Shown one piece after another: positions 1 through 11,731 of a DNA stretch of 64,000 bases. Position numbers and translations under genes: made by a program. The notes under the pieces were generated by a model. It was given only the letters and a program-made list of their open reading frames with translations, was not told the DNA's origin and did no database searches. The DNA comes from Lepturacanthus savala. Lineage: Eukaryota; Chordata; Actinopteri; Scombriformes; Trichiuridae. Where the stretch lies: assembly GCA_030544235.1 (NCBI GenBank), contig CM060484.1:4103031-4167030 (forward strand), given 5' to 3'. Position 1 is the stretch's first letter. The number at the start of each line of letters is the position of its first letter.

Positions 1-130
1 GGTGCGGCGGCTGTGTCACTACATGGTCAACCTACGCTACTTTGAGATGTGCATCCTGATGGTCATCACCATGAGCAGCATCGCCCTGGCAGCCGAGGAC
101 CCCGTGCAAGCGAACGCACCGCGCAACAAC
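1..130 (+). CDS. cacna1b: cacna1b exon 22 (partial at window edge): domain III S1
   Basis: The exon is read from base 2 and gives VRRLCHYMVNLRYFEM followed by a hydrophobic stretch ending SSIALAAEDP, the S1 helix of domain III. The donor gtgagt follows at 131. Its 5' border may lie before the window. The line CHYxVxxRYFEM is shared by all Cav2 channels, so this exon alone does not fix the paralogue. Confidence 0.93.
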
Positions 131-1533
131 GTGAGTCAGTGACGTCCGGGCTTATAAATAAACATCTGGAAGAAGACGGGACACGTCGACCGGCGTATTT
201 GCATGAAAATGTGCAGGCTCGCTCGAGAGCAGCAAACATCCCAGACTGATTGAGGAATCCTGACTAACAGGGGTTGACAGCTCGCCCGTGTTGAGGAACG
301 AGCTGCAGAAGCAGTGCAAAAAAAACAAGAATTTATCTTTTTTTTGGTCACTCTGACTTCTGAATCATCTTTTAAAGCCACAGTGTGTAGTATTTAGGAG
401 CAGGAAATATAAAATAATATTTTTAAGTAGGACTGACCCCCAAAAATACATAAATAAAAATACATTTTAAATAGTGTGCATGCGACAGACTAGCAACAAA
501 TATGTCAAACAAAGAGTGTCTGGAACAATTTTAACTTAACTTTCTAAATTGCGCTAGGTTGGTTTTAAAACATCAGGCAAGTGTGAGAATGATGGAATTC
601 TATTTTTAAAAAAAAGAGGTGGAATCAAATTGTGTTGCTTGTCTTTCAAAGTTTCAATCAAAATAGATTTTTTTGGCCTCAAATAATCGATTCTCCAAAT
701 ATAGTCTATTACATAGTGTTAGTGTTAGGGTTAGGGTAGGCTAACAATTACTTTATCTTAATTTTTCTAAACAGCTGTGATATAAAATCTATGTTTTTGC
801 AGTTAGGTGTGAAAATGGGCTTTTATTTTATTACGTACAATTTATGAGGTTGGTAAAATTTGGTAAAAATGTTCATCAAATAAAAAATTTAACTCAATAT
901 ATAGGGTAAGTCAATTTTATTTTTATTTTTACATTTAAGAAAGATTTGTTGCCATATGGCAACAATATGCAAATATGGAAAATTCCCATTGATTTACATA
1001 GCATGGGACTATCCTGACACTAACATTTTCTTACAAATATTTTTTACCATGTCTAAGTAATATCAATCTGTTACCTCAAACTACACAGGCCACCTTTAAT
1101 TAAACTCTATAAACGATGCATTTCCAGTTAAGAAAACATGTTATATGTTAAACATCTATATCTAATATATTATATGCTGTGAAATAGGTGGAAATTTATG
1201 CACACTGACACATGACCTGCCCTTTTTTTTTTACTTTTTTAACTGACAAATGCAACTAGTCAGTACTCTAGTCAGGAGCACAGCCAGAATGTGAGGTGAT
1301 GTTGTGTGTTGTATATTCATGTACGTGCCTGTGTGGGCGTTGAGCCAGTGTGTGTCGGGGAGTGCAAAGCTGACAGACCTCTGACAGCACAGAGGAATAC
1401 GTTGTGCATATCCGGTCCATACAGTTCACACAAGCTTCCAAAGTGTCTTAAACTGAGAACATCTGTCACCGGAATCGGTTGATGAGTCATCTCACAGGAT
1501 ATTTTTCTTGCTTTCCTTTTTTTTCCCCCGCAG
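131..1533 (+). other. Intron 22
   Basis: AT-rich intron with donor gtgagt and acceptor cccccgcag. The only recognisable content is a degraded piggyBac-like MITE copy at about 706-1066. No coding sequence is supported in the rest. Confidence 0.9.
706..1066 (+). mobile_element. piggyBac-like MITE, degraded copy A
   Basis: It starts with TCTATTACATAGTGTTAG, a degraded form of the family end CCCTCTATTGCATAGTGTTG. It continues with the family blocks AGCTGTGATATAAAATCTA and GGGCTTTTATTTTA, the TTGCCATATGGCAA palindrome, and TTTACATAGCATG. Both TTAA ends are lost and a central portion is missing, so this is an old copy. Confidence 0.7.
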
Positions 1534-1593
1534 GTTCTCAAGTATCTGGATTATGTATTTACAGGAGTCTTCACTTTTGAGATGGTGATTAAG
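1534..1593 (+). CDS. cacna1b: cacna1b exon 23: domain III S1-S2
   Basis: This 60-nt phase-0 exon encodes VLKYLDYVFTGVFTFEMVIK, the beginning of domain III S2 on the voltage-sensor domain. The acidic residue in FTFEMVIK is the conserved S2 countercharge position of Cav channels. The polypyrimidine tract ending cccccgcag and the donor gtgagg define the borders. Confidence 0.96.
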
Positions 1594-2032
1594 GTGAGGG
1601 GCTGTCTGAATGAAGGTACACTGCGATTTCAGCTGTAAACGAACTCTAAATTAGAGAGTCAAAAACATATCAGAGATTTAGATTTTTACATTAGGTGCTT
1701 TATATAATATGGTTTCATTAACACTTCATTGAAATATAGTCACTGTCAACCAAAAGAACCTGGTTTTACCTAAATGTCTTCCCATATTTTCACCTGCAAA
1801 TCATTGCACACAACTGACAATAGTGCCGCTAATTGGGTTGTGTAATTTTACACGTTTAACTGTGATAACACGCTGTCCAAATGTCAAATGTTTTAGATAA
1901 TAAATGCTCTTGGGGTAAAAGGTCAAAATAGCTTCTAGAAATAGGTTTTAACAACAATAATCTTAACAATCTCTGTGACAGTTCCTACTTTATTAGATTA
2001 TTCAATGATTTTTTTTTTTCCTGTGACTCTAG
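1594..2032 (+). other. Intron 23
   Basis: A 439-nt intron, AT-rich, with a T10 polypyrimidine run ahead of the acceptor. I see nothing else in it. Confidence 0.9.
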
Positions 2033-2139
2033 ATGATTGATTTGGGACTGATTCTCCACCCCGGTGCATATTTTCGGGACCTGTGGAACATTCTGGACTT
2101 CATTGTGGTCAGTGGAGCTCTGGTGGCCTTTGCCTGCTC
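2033..2139 (+). CDS. cacna1b: cacna1b exon 24: domain III S2-S3
   Basis: The exon encodes MIDLGLILHPGAYFRDLW, then NILDFIVVSGALVAFAC, completing S2, the cytoplasmic S2-S3 loop and S3 of domain III. The NILDFIVV aspartate is the S3 countercharge position. It ends in phase 2 (TC|), which joins to the A of exon 25 or to the G of the e24a microexon, making Ser in both cases. The donor is gtaagt. Confidence 0.96.
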
Positions 2140-2793
2140 GTAAGTTCTGTTCATTCTCACCATGTCGTTGAATACTCGAATAAGGGTTAAATAATGTATA
2201 AATAAATAAATAATGGTTTATCATTAAGAGGATTCTCCGTAGCAGGAGGCTAAACTCCTTTTCAGCAGCTTTCTGACTGAGCTTCATCACATGTTGTGAC
2301 AGCTGCTCACCTTCATACAACAACACTGCATTTATTATTAAGTTGTAATTGGTTAGAAATCTACCAGTACTCTGTATGGGTGAGTTCAGTGGTTTAAGTT
2401 CATTTTTTTAACAGTATCAAGTCCGCTGGTAGCAAAATAAAGTCCTGTTGTACAATGTTAACATCATCTTCTAGCTCCTGCTAGTGAGAAACAAGTTTGC
2501 AGTCACATTTTAATCAGAGTTAATGAGCCCTTGAAGCTCACAGACCTGCATTCTGGGTCTCTGGAGTACGCAGCTTATTACTCATTCTGTTTCACTTCAC
2601 ATATTTCTGTCCTGAAATGCTCCACGATTTGCCACCTGTATATCTTTTCTTTGTACTGCTTTCTGTCTTCTCTTTTGCCAGCTGTAGACTGAAGCTTCTT
2701 CTGTCTTTTATCTGTTGCTGACTCTGTCTCTGTCTTCTCCCTTTCACTTTTTTTCCTTCCATATTTTTTTTTTCTTGCTTGGATTGCTTTCAG

Positions 2794-2805
2794 GAGCCTC
2801 ATGGG
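2794..2805 (+). CDS. cacna1b: cacna1b microexon e24a (12 nt, SLMG insert in IIIS3-S4)
   Basis: Twelve bases GAGCCTCATGGG lie between ttgctttcag and gtaatg, 654 nt downstream of exon 24. In the incoming phase (TC|) they read Ser-Leu-Met-Gly in place between AFACS and GTKGKD. Mammalian Cav2.2 has an optional 12-nt exon 24a encoding SFMG at exactly this junction, so this is its teleost counterpart with Phe replaced by Leu. The insertion lengthens the extracellular S3-S4 loop of the domain III voltage sensor. Two TGC motifs lie within 25 nt of the acceptor, and a TGCATG motif overlaps donor positions +4 to +9. Confidence 0.88.
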
Positions 2806-2816
2806 GTAATGCATGC

Positions 2817-2862
2817 TCTCTCTCTTTCTCTCTCTCTATCTCTCTCTCCCTCTATCTCTCCA
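2817..2862 (+). promoter_or_regulatory. TC-rich tract downstream of e24a donor
   Basis: A CT/CTTT/CTAT-rich polypyrimidine stretch starts about ten bases after the e24a donor. Such tracts are typical PTB-type binding sites that repress neuronal microexons in non-neuronal cells. The tract is seen; its role here is inferred from position. Confidence 0.4.
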
Positions 2863-3321
2863 CATGCTTGTCTTCCTATTTGTGTCTTCTGCCTTCCTTC
2901 CTGTCCGTCTTAGCCAGTGTCATTTGCCACAGTTTATTGAAGTGTCTGAACCTCTTTTTTTGCAGCTGGATCTTTTAAACAAATGTCATATTTTGTTATT
3001 TGCTATTCTCATCATCCCCAGCACATTTATGATCAAAGATAGTGGTATTTACTCTGTTTGTGTTATGTAACTGTTTTTGTTACATCTGTATTTGTGTTAC
3101 ATAACTATGATTTCCATCTATCAGATATATTTTCTGATTTCTGACATGCGTACTGTAAAGCACAGTGGGGCGGCACTATGACTGTACAGTAAGAAACACC
3201 AGTTAAATGGTTCAAGCTTTATAAAAGCAAATGGTGTTCTTGTTATTCATCAACACAAGAAATCTGAGTTCTGCTGTTCACAGTAAGCATACAAATCAAA
3301 AAAGAGGCTAACTGAAAACTA

Positions 3322-3822
3322 TTAACCCTCTATTGCATAGTGTTGTTATAGGCAACAATTACTTTATCTTCATTTTTTCTAAAAAGCTGTGATATAAAAT
3401 CTGTTTTTACAGTTTAACATAAAAAGGAGGCTTTTATTTTGGAAGGACATACAATTCATGAGGTCACATGACCAGGATATCCTGTTTGCTCATGGACATT
3501 CGACATGTGAGCATCAATGTCTCACAACTGAAGGTTGTCTTTTATTCTGAATTTAGGAAAATTATCACAAAATAAAGAAAGAATTAACTTGCATTAATTC
3601 ATTTTGGATGTTATACATTTTAAATATGCTAAAATAGATTTGTTGCCATATGGCAATAATATGCGAACATGGAAGATTCCTAGTGTATATAACCTAACAG
3701 AGTCCCATTGACTTACATAGCATGACAACTTTTGCTTATATTTATAAAATATCTATTATTTAGGCCATTTTAAGTAATAAAACTCTCAGTAACAAGTAAT
3801 ATTTAATGCAATAGAGGGTTAA
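3322..3822 (+). mobile_element. piggyBac-like MITE, full-length copy B (501 bp)
   Basis: The element is bounded by TTAA on both sides. The left end reads TTAACCCTCTATTGCATAG and the right end ATGCAATAGAGGGTTAA, so the termini are inverted repeats of about 17 bp including the TTAA target. TTAA duplications and CCC-starting termini are the hallmark of the piggyBac superfamily. No transposase coding capacity is present, so it is non-autonomous. The interior holds the TTGCCATATGGCAA palindrome seen in other copies. Confidence 0.85.
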
Positions 3823-5178
3823 ACAGATTGAATGGTCGAGAGAAAATACACATTTTTCATTTTCAGAGCTATAAATACGCAAGATGACGTAACTTTCTGC
3901 ATTGTGTCAGTGTCTCTCTGACTACTAATGCACAGCTCATTTATGAGCCACTGTCCTCATATAGATGCACAAATGAGACAGATTCACTCATGCAGTGCAG
4001 AGGTTATCAGATTGAATCTCTCAGCCTCCTCCCATGCACACTTCCTGTCCTGCGATTTGTTCCATTCATGGCATTTAAGCATCTAACAGGCTAAGTTCAC
4101 AGTGCAGACGTTAACCGATCAGGCTGGATCCTTATGATTTGGATATCAATATTGTAGTTTTGGCCTCTCGGTTAGAAAGAACCCAGAGGGAAAGAAATGT
4201 GATAGAGACGTGTGAGAGAAAAGAAGAAAATAAAGGCAAACAGTAAAATTATTTCCAAAAACATCAATTGTAAACATCTGGTTTCAATCATTTGGGTCAA
4301 CTGTTGAATATTCTACCAATGTCTTTTTCCAAATTATATCTATATCTACTGTATATAAATTGAAGGATTGCAGATTTAAGAGCTGTGACTGACTTTCTGA
4401 GAATACTATTGTACATTAAAGACTATAATTCTAGATTTTTCAGAACTGAAAATCCCCATGAATATCTTATTGTTATTTGAATTGCAAAAAAAATAATAAT
4501 TTGAAATGTGGGCAATAATTATTTCACCAATTCTGGTGAAATAAACATTTAATGAGGGATTATATAGAGTTACAGATGCTAGTAAAACAGTGTATATCTC
4601 AGAAATGATGTCAGGACTGGATGATTTTATGGATGTCTGAGGCACGAATGTGACAGATTTAAGATCAGAAATGAAAACATTTGGTTAATTTGGGATTTTA
4701 TTTTTTTTAATCCATTCACTCGATCATTAAAAAGTGTCATATTCAGAATAAAATCAGATTTCATCCACTCTCAGCTGCAGTGTGAACATAGTCAGATAGT
4801 TTTCATCATCAGTGTCCTCAAACTGTCTGTGGCGTCATGATCATCTTCTCACCATAAATCACATTTTGTCACACATTCAGTAGATCAGAACTATTTCATT
4901 TTGAATATTTGAGCAGGCTTGTCCGTGGTTTTGTTCTTTCCTAGGGTCATTTTACCTTAAATCCTTCTATTTGTCTCTACCTTTGTTTCCTATTCAATGT
5001 GCTTTGATGTCAATTTAAAGGCTGAATACCTCTGTGTCTTCATATCTGTGTGATATTTGCTTAAAATGTTTATTTTGTTCTGTCTTTCTTCTATATGCCT
5101 TTTTGTTCTATTGGTGTGTGTGTGGTGTTTGTGTGTATTGTGTGCGTTTGTGTGCTTATCACTGCTTTTTCTTATCAG

Positions 5179-5199
5179 ATCGCAACAAAGCGTGGCCAG
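5179..5199 (+). CDS. Candidate 21-nt cassette exon in intron 24 (weak)
   Basis: Twenty-one bases from ATCGCAAC to GTGGCCAG lie between tttttcttatcag and gtggga. In the incoming phase 2 they would insert seven residues (SQQSVAR-type) without a stop and keep the frame. A TGC motif precedes the pyrimidine tract. I know of no counterpart in other Cav2 genes, and matches of this quality are expected by chance in 6.6 kb. Confidence 0.2.
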
Positions 5200-6101
5200 G
5201 TGGGAACTGTCCCTATCTACCTTTCTGCTTATTCAAACCCCTTGTCCCCATTTTTTCCCTCATGTGAAGCAAAAAAAAATAAAAACGCTCCTCTTATCAG
5301 CCTTTCCTAATGAATTCTGTTACCCCATCCCAAGGTGCTCGGGATGGGATCATAATTCCTGTCCCTCGCTCCAGTTCTCCCTTAAAAAGTAACCTCTTGT
5401 CCCAATATTGGGACTTTAAGTGAAAAAAGGGCAATATTGGGAACTCCATTTTATAGCTTTCAGAAGACCAACATGTTTTGCTGCTGACTAATAATGAATG
5501 AGTTCTCCACTTGCAAAAACATTTCTTATCAAAGCTAAAAGAAAATCATCATTTCACCTTCATGAATATCAACTTCAATCATGTCTAAAGTGGGTTTAAT
5601 TGGTCCGACGCCTTAGAGATTAAAGTCTCGGCTCGGTTCACCTCCCCTGCCCTTCAACTACATCTCTCTTACTTCGTCATGCATCAGATCTTACACAGAA
5701 ATCAATAAGGGATTATAGCTTTTCACCTGAATTCACCTTGACTGGCTGTTTCATTGGATGTCAGTGTCAGTGGATGTGAGGAAAATATGTGAGGAAAGTA
5801 CTTGATACACATTTTTTCACTCATAATAAAAAATGATGAAAGAAACAATCAGTGATGAATTTAAACCACTTTTCATCCTGATTTTAAATCCAATTTTTGT
5901 TATTAACAGCTGAAAGAGAAAATACTGGTCACCACATACCACAGTAAATAAGATCCTCTTGCATGGTGCAGTACAGAAAATGCCCCGAGTAACAGAAAGC
6001 ACAGAAGAAAATGCAAATGAACTGCTCATGTAGCAGATCCTCTAAATAAACAAACATAAACATTTTTATTTGCAGACTGTTTTGTGCTGCCAGTAATATT
6101 T

Positions 6102-6433
6102 TGTAACCACCTTTACTGCATAATGTTGCCAAATGGCAATAATTACTCTCCATTTTTCTAAAGCCTTTCTAAAGCTGTGATATAAAATCTATGATTTTAC
6201 AGTAAGTTGTGAAAAGGGGGCTTTTATTTTTGAAGGATGAGGTCACATGACCAGGATATCCTGTTTACTAGTCCCCCTCAGTTATAGACATTTGATATGT
6301 GAGCATCACTGTCTCACAACCAAAGGTTTTCTTTTATTCAGAATATTGGAAAATGTTCACAGAATAAAAAAAATGCACTCTGGGGTAATGTTTTACCATG
6401 TCAAAGTAAAATTTCATGGAATAAATGGGTTAA
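6102..6433 (+). mobile_element. piggyBac-like MITE, copy C (internally shortened)
   Basis: It starts GTAACCACCTTTACTGCATA and ends with CATGGAATAAATGGGTTAA, both recognisable but diverged family termini; only the right TTAA survives. Shared interior blocks include GAGGTCACATGACCAGGATA and GTGAGCATCACTGTCTCACA. Confidence 0.75.
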
Positions 6434-6479
6434 TAATGAAAGTAAATTCTGACAAATTACTATTAAAAAGTAAATAAAT

Positions 6480-6507
6480 ATATAATATAATATAATATAA
6501 TATAATG
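6480..6507 (+). repeat. (TATAA)n microsatellite
   Basis: About five and a half TATAA units adjoin the 3' side of MITE copy C. Confidence 0.85.
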
Positions 6508-6783
6508 TAGCCTCACTGTTTAAATTCTGCACATACATTATTCAGAATTCCTTATGTAACTGAACCTTCAGTAAAATATGACGCTACTAGCTAGAAGGAG
6601 GCAGTGAGCTGATTGGATCAGATCTTAAACAGAAAATGTACCTCAATCTCAGAAAGGGGCAGATGAGAGGATCAGAGACATGACGACTGAGGACGACCTC
6701 ACATGCCACATGTTTAGTAATCAGTGCTGATCTACATGTATTGATGTGAACATACAAGCTTGTAACCGCCCACCTTAAACCCT

Positions 6784-6808
6784 AACACACACACACACAC
6801 ACACACAC
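6784..6808 (+). repeat. (AC)n microsatellite
   Basis: A perfect AC run of about twelve units within intron 24. Confidence 0.9.
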
Positions 6809-8201
6809 GCTCACGCTACATCTTTGATGCCTACGGTGCTTCTGAAAGCTATTGGGAGACTGTTGCTGTCTCAGAGTGTTGAGGTCCTTGAATAGCGAGG
6901 GCTGGCATTGACTTCTCAGACTGCATGCCAGGGTAACCCAGTCATCCGAGCATGAGAGCTGCATGCCATTCTGTCCGACCTCCTAGTTTTACCATCAAGA
7001 AAAGGAAAAGGCCCAAAACCTGAAATGTATGGAACCGTGCTTCTCTCCTGTCTGAGCTCCGTCCTCCCTCACATTTTACACTCTACATAACATTAAAAAA
7101 TAGATTAAGCTCATTATAGTTTTTTTCAGCAATGAGTAATGAGCTATGAGTCCCTCAGTCCCTAAATAACTTCCACCGGTGTTTTTTTTTTTTTTTAAAT
7201 GAGTGTCTGCAGCACTGCCTGACTAAACTAAGTAGGCCTGAGTGAGTGTGTGTGTGTTTCTGTGTGTATGGGGACATTTAAAGAGAAGGAAGTAGAGGGA
7301 GGTCGACATCAGAGATGAAGCCAACCAATAGTATGATGATAACGTCCATTATTGCCCGAATTATTTCCTCGAAACGACATGATATTTACCTGATTTTCCT
7401 GGAATGGATGTTCAAATCTGGTACTGTTTACAAGGAAATTGACAAGCTGTTCATTTACACAACCTGTTTGATTAGAGTGTTTATGTAAGAAAAAAACAGG
7501 AAACTGAGTAATAGAAATAGGAAATGGTACTCTCTGGAAGGAAGATAGAGATGTATTCTGTTGCTATTGGAGATTTTATTCTTTATTATGCAGTCTACAT
7601 CACAATTAAATAGAACAAAGTGCCAAATATACTAACTGAAGGCAATACACGTGATTTGATTGTCCTTCCATTAGTCCTCATGTATTCTTTTGTAGGTAAG
7701 TTCACAAGAAAAAACAATTATACCAATTTCCTGCAAAATCTCTTTACAGAACTCTCACATACATAATGGTGAGCAGGTATTTGTAGATATATACGTACTT
7801 TTTATGATTTTATCTTTGTTAGTTTGGGTAAATATAGAATCTTTTTTGCATACAAATTAAGGATTTTTGACCTTCTTGTGGTTACATCATGGCATAAGGA
7901 ACAACGGAGCTTTGAGGGACCACTGATATGTTTTTCTTGGACTCCTTTTGTGTCCTTCTCTGCAACCTTTACACATAAAATTATTGCAATGCCACGCATC
8001 GTTTTCTACTTCTAAGAATTTTTTAAGTGAAGAAAGAGACGTGAAGCGCTTCGTAGTGAAAGTGACAGTCACATTGTGTGTAGGTGTGACTGATTAATTA
8101 AAAATTCCTTCTCCCACTGTCCTTGGCCAATGTCAGTCTCTGGGTGAATGATGGTTCAGCTGTGTGTTATTAGCATAAGAGCTAGTTTTAACCCCCTCTC
8201 C

Positions 8202-8222
8202 AACACACACACACACACACAC
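8202..8222 (+). repeat. (AC)n microsatellite
   Basis: A perfect AC run of about ten units within intron 24, some 560 bases upstream of exon 25. Confidence 0.9.
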
Positions 8223-8783
8223 CTCCCACCCTGTGACCAATTAACTAAACGTGCAGCGTCTGCATACGATGCAGGTGTGGTTCCTGCAAAGAACCAGGAG
8301 CTGATTCTTTGTGCATTTACTAATTTAAGATGTTTTTATGTCATTCTACAGAAACAGCATTTCAGTTTTTGTGCCACTTTTACACTAAAAATGGGAACAA
8401 ATCCTGTTATTTTATGTAAAAAAAAAAAAAAGGCAGTGATACTATTCAAGTTTGGCATTACAACAGGAAACAAGTAGTGAAAAGTACACTTGAAGTGGAC
8501 TTTAGATTCACTGTTGTGTGAAAACAGGAACGAATTATTGGGTAACTTCCCACCTCTAATTACTGTACATCCATCTTCCTTTATTGTAGCTTATGTTTCT
8601 GTAGAATAACATTATGTATTCCCATGCATGTACTCTACTAACAGACTATAAAGAGGGATTTCTCCTTATAGACGATATACCTGATGCACTATATTCAGCT
8701 TGTATTACTGGAGGATGGCATGGGAGGTTTTGCTTGATTATTACACTCCATCACCCTAACTAACTGCACTCTCATCTGCGCAG

Positions 8784-8880
8784 AGGAACCAAAGGCAAGG
8801 ACATCAACACCATTAAGTCCCTGAGGGTCCTCCGAGTCCTGCGGCCTCTCAAGACCATTAAACGGCTGCCCAAGCTCAAG
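8784..8880 (+). CDS. cacna1b: cacna1b exon 25: domain III S4 voltage sensor
   Basis: After completing the Ser codon it reads GTKGKDINTIKSLRVLRVLR, then PLKTIKRLPKLK. The arginines and lysines at every third position are the gating charges of domain III S4, and LKTIKRLPKLK is the junction to the S4-S5 linker. It starts in phase 2 so that it can follow either exon 24 or e24a. The donor is gtatag, a weak match. Confidence 0.97.
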
Positions 8881-11570
8881 GTATAGTCATCTGATCTGTC
8901 ACTTCATAAATCCATTCTCAAAAAAAGAAGGATGTTGTGAGTGTTATGATTTACACACACATTTACAGTACATTAAGAAGTAGTGGATATAGTCTGATTT
9001 AACACATTTGTAGATATTCATATATATAAATAAGTCAGACAAATGTCCCGGAATATTGCTTTGGGGAAAAAGTGGAGCTGACAAACCAGGAAGGCCCATA
9101 AAAATCCAGATTGTTTTTTACCTTTATCTTCATTTTTCTAAAAAGCTGTGATATAAAATCTAGGGTTTGTTAGACATGTAAAGGGGGCTTTTATTTTGAA
9201 AGACATTCAATTTATGAGGTCACATGACCAGGATATACTGTTTGCTCATGGACATTTAACATGTGAGCATCACTGTCTCACAACTAAAGGTTGTCTTTTA
9301 TACAGAATTTGGGAAAATTTTCACCAAATAAAAAATCCAACTTCAAGTTTGATGTTATAACAATAATAGATTTTTTTTCATATATTAACAATATGCAAAT
9401 ATGCAAAAAAACATGGTTTAGTCCACCCACACACAGCAGCCGGGTAACATCAGTGAGCTCAGACTGAATATTGGTCAAATGCATTAAAATCAGCTGGTGA
9501 ATGATAGTACCAGTCATCAATATAATCTGATCTGGTTGTATCTTAAAACCATATTTATGCTTTTTTTTTAAATCATTTTTTTGCTCTTGCGCTTTGTGCA
9601 CTGGCATGAATCATTAGAACAGTAGAATGGTAGAATGAATATGACCACAGATTTCTGCAGAGAAACTTATCATGAAACATATTTTTCATATAATTATAAC
9701 ATGAATAAATATATTTATTGGAGCGAAGAATCTTTATTATCAAAAAAGACACTTTTGTGATCCTCAACTGTCTCTGATGCTGAAATTACACCTTTCCTCT
9801 GGTGAGTGAAGGGAGCTAATCAGCAGAAGTAATGGATCTGACAAAAGATGGAAAAAAAGATGTGATTGAAGTATTGGAAGTGTGATTGAGACAGATCAGC
9901 GCTGGCAGAGTGACGTGCATCCACAACTGTTGTTGTATCCTCGGACAGGTCGGGTTGACGGACAGACCGTAGAGGAAGGTAGAAATATACTCTGTCCTCA
10001 CTCCAGAGACAAAAAAACCTTGATGGTAATCATCCATGCAGCAGCAGCAGTATATTCATTGGTTCCAGTGGATTGCATACCTGTCAGGATAGATAGACAA
10101 AGCACTTCATCTCACAGAGATGACAGAAGCACGAGCTGACAGAGGAAAATAGCTGGAGACAGAGAGAGAGTGACAGGCAGACACCAACACAAACCATGTG
10201 TGAGTGTGTTCCTACAGTAAACCCAACGAACATGGATTTGGTAACATAAGGGTCAGAAGACATCTAGAAACCTGTCTTCAAACACCACATACAACAATTG
10301 TTCCAACAGCATGGAGGCAGGTACTCTGAACTCTAATTACAGGCTTAAGAGCAATAGTTATATAACTTAAAAAAAGATATGTGACATTTAAAAAGATGTT
10401 ATGTCACATAAATGTTATATAACTTTCATCCTTTTCGACCAAATATAACTGTGTTTTTGCCTTGGTGTGTAAACACTTTGACCTAAAAGGTCTTTAATGT
10501 AAATGCCAAAATATGTTGTTTGTCTTCCAAAATGAAACAGATCATGTTTCTGGTCTGGTACGGCAGGACGACATCATCTGTCAGTGTCTATTATTTATCT
10601 GATGCCTCTATGATAAAGGCTCAATGAAGTAAAGTTTCAAGTTAAATCAAGTTTAATCAACTTTATGGCTACTAACCTCCAGAAAAGCAAAGAAACAACA
10701 AACAAATTAAAAAGACAACAATAAAAAGCACGGAAACAACAACAGAAAAGCAGAGTAACAGCAAAATTACAAAGAAACATTAACAGATAATCAGTCGCAC
10801 TTACAAGTTTCAACAATTTTATGTTTTAAAAATATTCAAAACTTCCTCAGTGCATTGTTTCAATGCTCTGGAGCAGAGTTGGACCCAACTAATTACATTC
10901 AGATTTTAAGGTTTTTGTCAATGATAACGGTTCCTCTGACTTTATATAAAGAGAAAATGCAAAACCCCTTAAATGAGTAAGGTGAGTAGTAAAAATAAAG
11001 GCCCCCTTTTGAAGTACATCTGTTGTTTTAAATGTCCAAACCTGTACCAGAGTGTTATGGGATGTGTCAGACTGCCTTGACACCCCTTCAGAGCACCGAA
11101 TGAGGATCCAATGACCAAAGCTGTTTTTTCTGCAACCGATAAAATGAAATGTGTGAGATATATGAGAGAGACAGAGAGAGAAATCAAAGTACTGAATGTT
11201 TCAGAGTTGTTTCATGGCCGTCACATTCTAAAGCACAAATAAATAACCATCAGACAGTCAACGGATGATTTACACTCCTAAAGTTGAGTCATTACATCCG
11301 GCTAATGCCTCAGTAAATACAGAGAACAACAGGACGGCTCTGTGCTGGTTCTGAGGTGTTGGCATTTTAAATCTGATGGCGTCAGTGATCTATAGGTGCA
11401 TCAAATCACTTGCATCAAATGATGCATATCAACTATCACTTCCAGTGGGCTCTGACCTTAAACATCCTGGGATACGCTGAATACATCAGCGCAGTCTCCT
11501 GGAAACTGTGTGTAGATATCAGTGTTTCACATCAAATTTACTGATGTATGTGTATGTGTGTGTTTTCCAG
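8881..11570 (+). other. Intron 25
   Basis: A 2.7-kb AT-rich intron. It contains a truncated MITE copy at about 9118-9415. The remainder holds short A-rich and CAA-rich stretches (about 10670-10790) but no exon or RNA gene that I can support. Confidence 0.88.
9118..9415 (+). mobile_element. piggyBac-like MITE, truncated copy D
   Basis: It shares AAAAAGCTGTGATATAAAAT, AGGGGGCTTTTATTTTGAA, GAGGTCACATGACCAGGATA and GTGAGCATCACTGTCTCACA with the full-length copy. Both termini are missing. Confidence 0.7.
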
Positions 11571-11731
11571 GCCGTGTTTGACTGCGTCGTAAACTCCCTG
11601 AAGAACGTTCTCAACATCCTCATCGTCTACATGCTCTTCATGTTTATCTTCGCCGTTATCGCTGTGCAGCTCTTTAAGGGAAAATTCTTCTACTGCACAG
11701 ACGAGTCTAAAGGTCTGGAGAAAGACTGCAG
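11571..11731 (+). CDS. cacna1b: cacna1b exon 26: domain III S4-S5 linker and S5
   Basis: The exon encodes AVFDCVVNSLKNVLNILIVY, a hydrophobic S5 helix with LFMFIFAVIAVQLFKGKFF, and the start of the extracellular turret (YCTDESKGLEKDCR). The Tyr in FFYCTDESK is the Cav2.2-type residue where Cav2.1 has His. It ends in phase 2 (AG|) and the donor is gtacag. Confidence 0.97.

Larger units (their letters stand above)
2140..8783 (+). other. Intron 24 (hosts e24a)
   Basis: A 6.6-kb intron holding the e24a microexon at 2794 and a TC-rich tract right after its donor (about 2817-2862). It also holds a full-length piggyBac-like MITE at 3322-3822, a partial one at 6102-6433, a TATAA-type repeat at 6480-6507 and CA repeats at 6784-6808 and 8202-8222. 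A weak 21-nt exon candidate lies at 5179-5199. The rest is AT-rich with nothing I can name. Confidence 0.85.

Noticed and set aside
723..738. Telomere-like TTAGGGTTAGGG
   Set aside because: Only two to three units, inside a degraded MITE, so not an interstitial telomere of note.
2715..3070. Two overlapping open frames near the e24a microexon
   Set aside because: Their residues are Ser/Leu repeats produced by the TC-rich tract.
5370..5445. CCCAATATTGGG palindrome in intron 24
   Set aside because: A short perfect palindrome with a second AATATTGGG nearby; too short to call an element.
9882..10139. Open frame of 85 residues in intron 25
   Set aside because: No homology that I recognise and no splice or promoter context.
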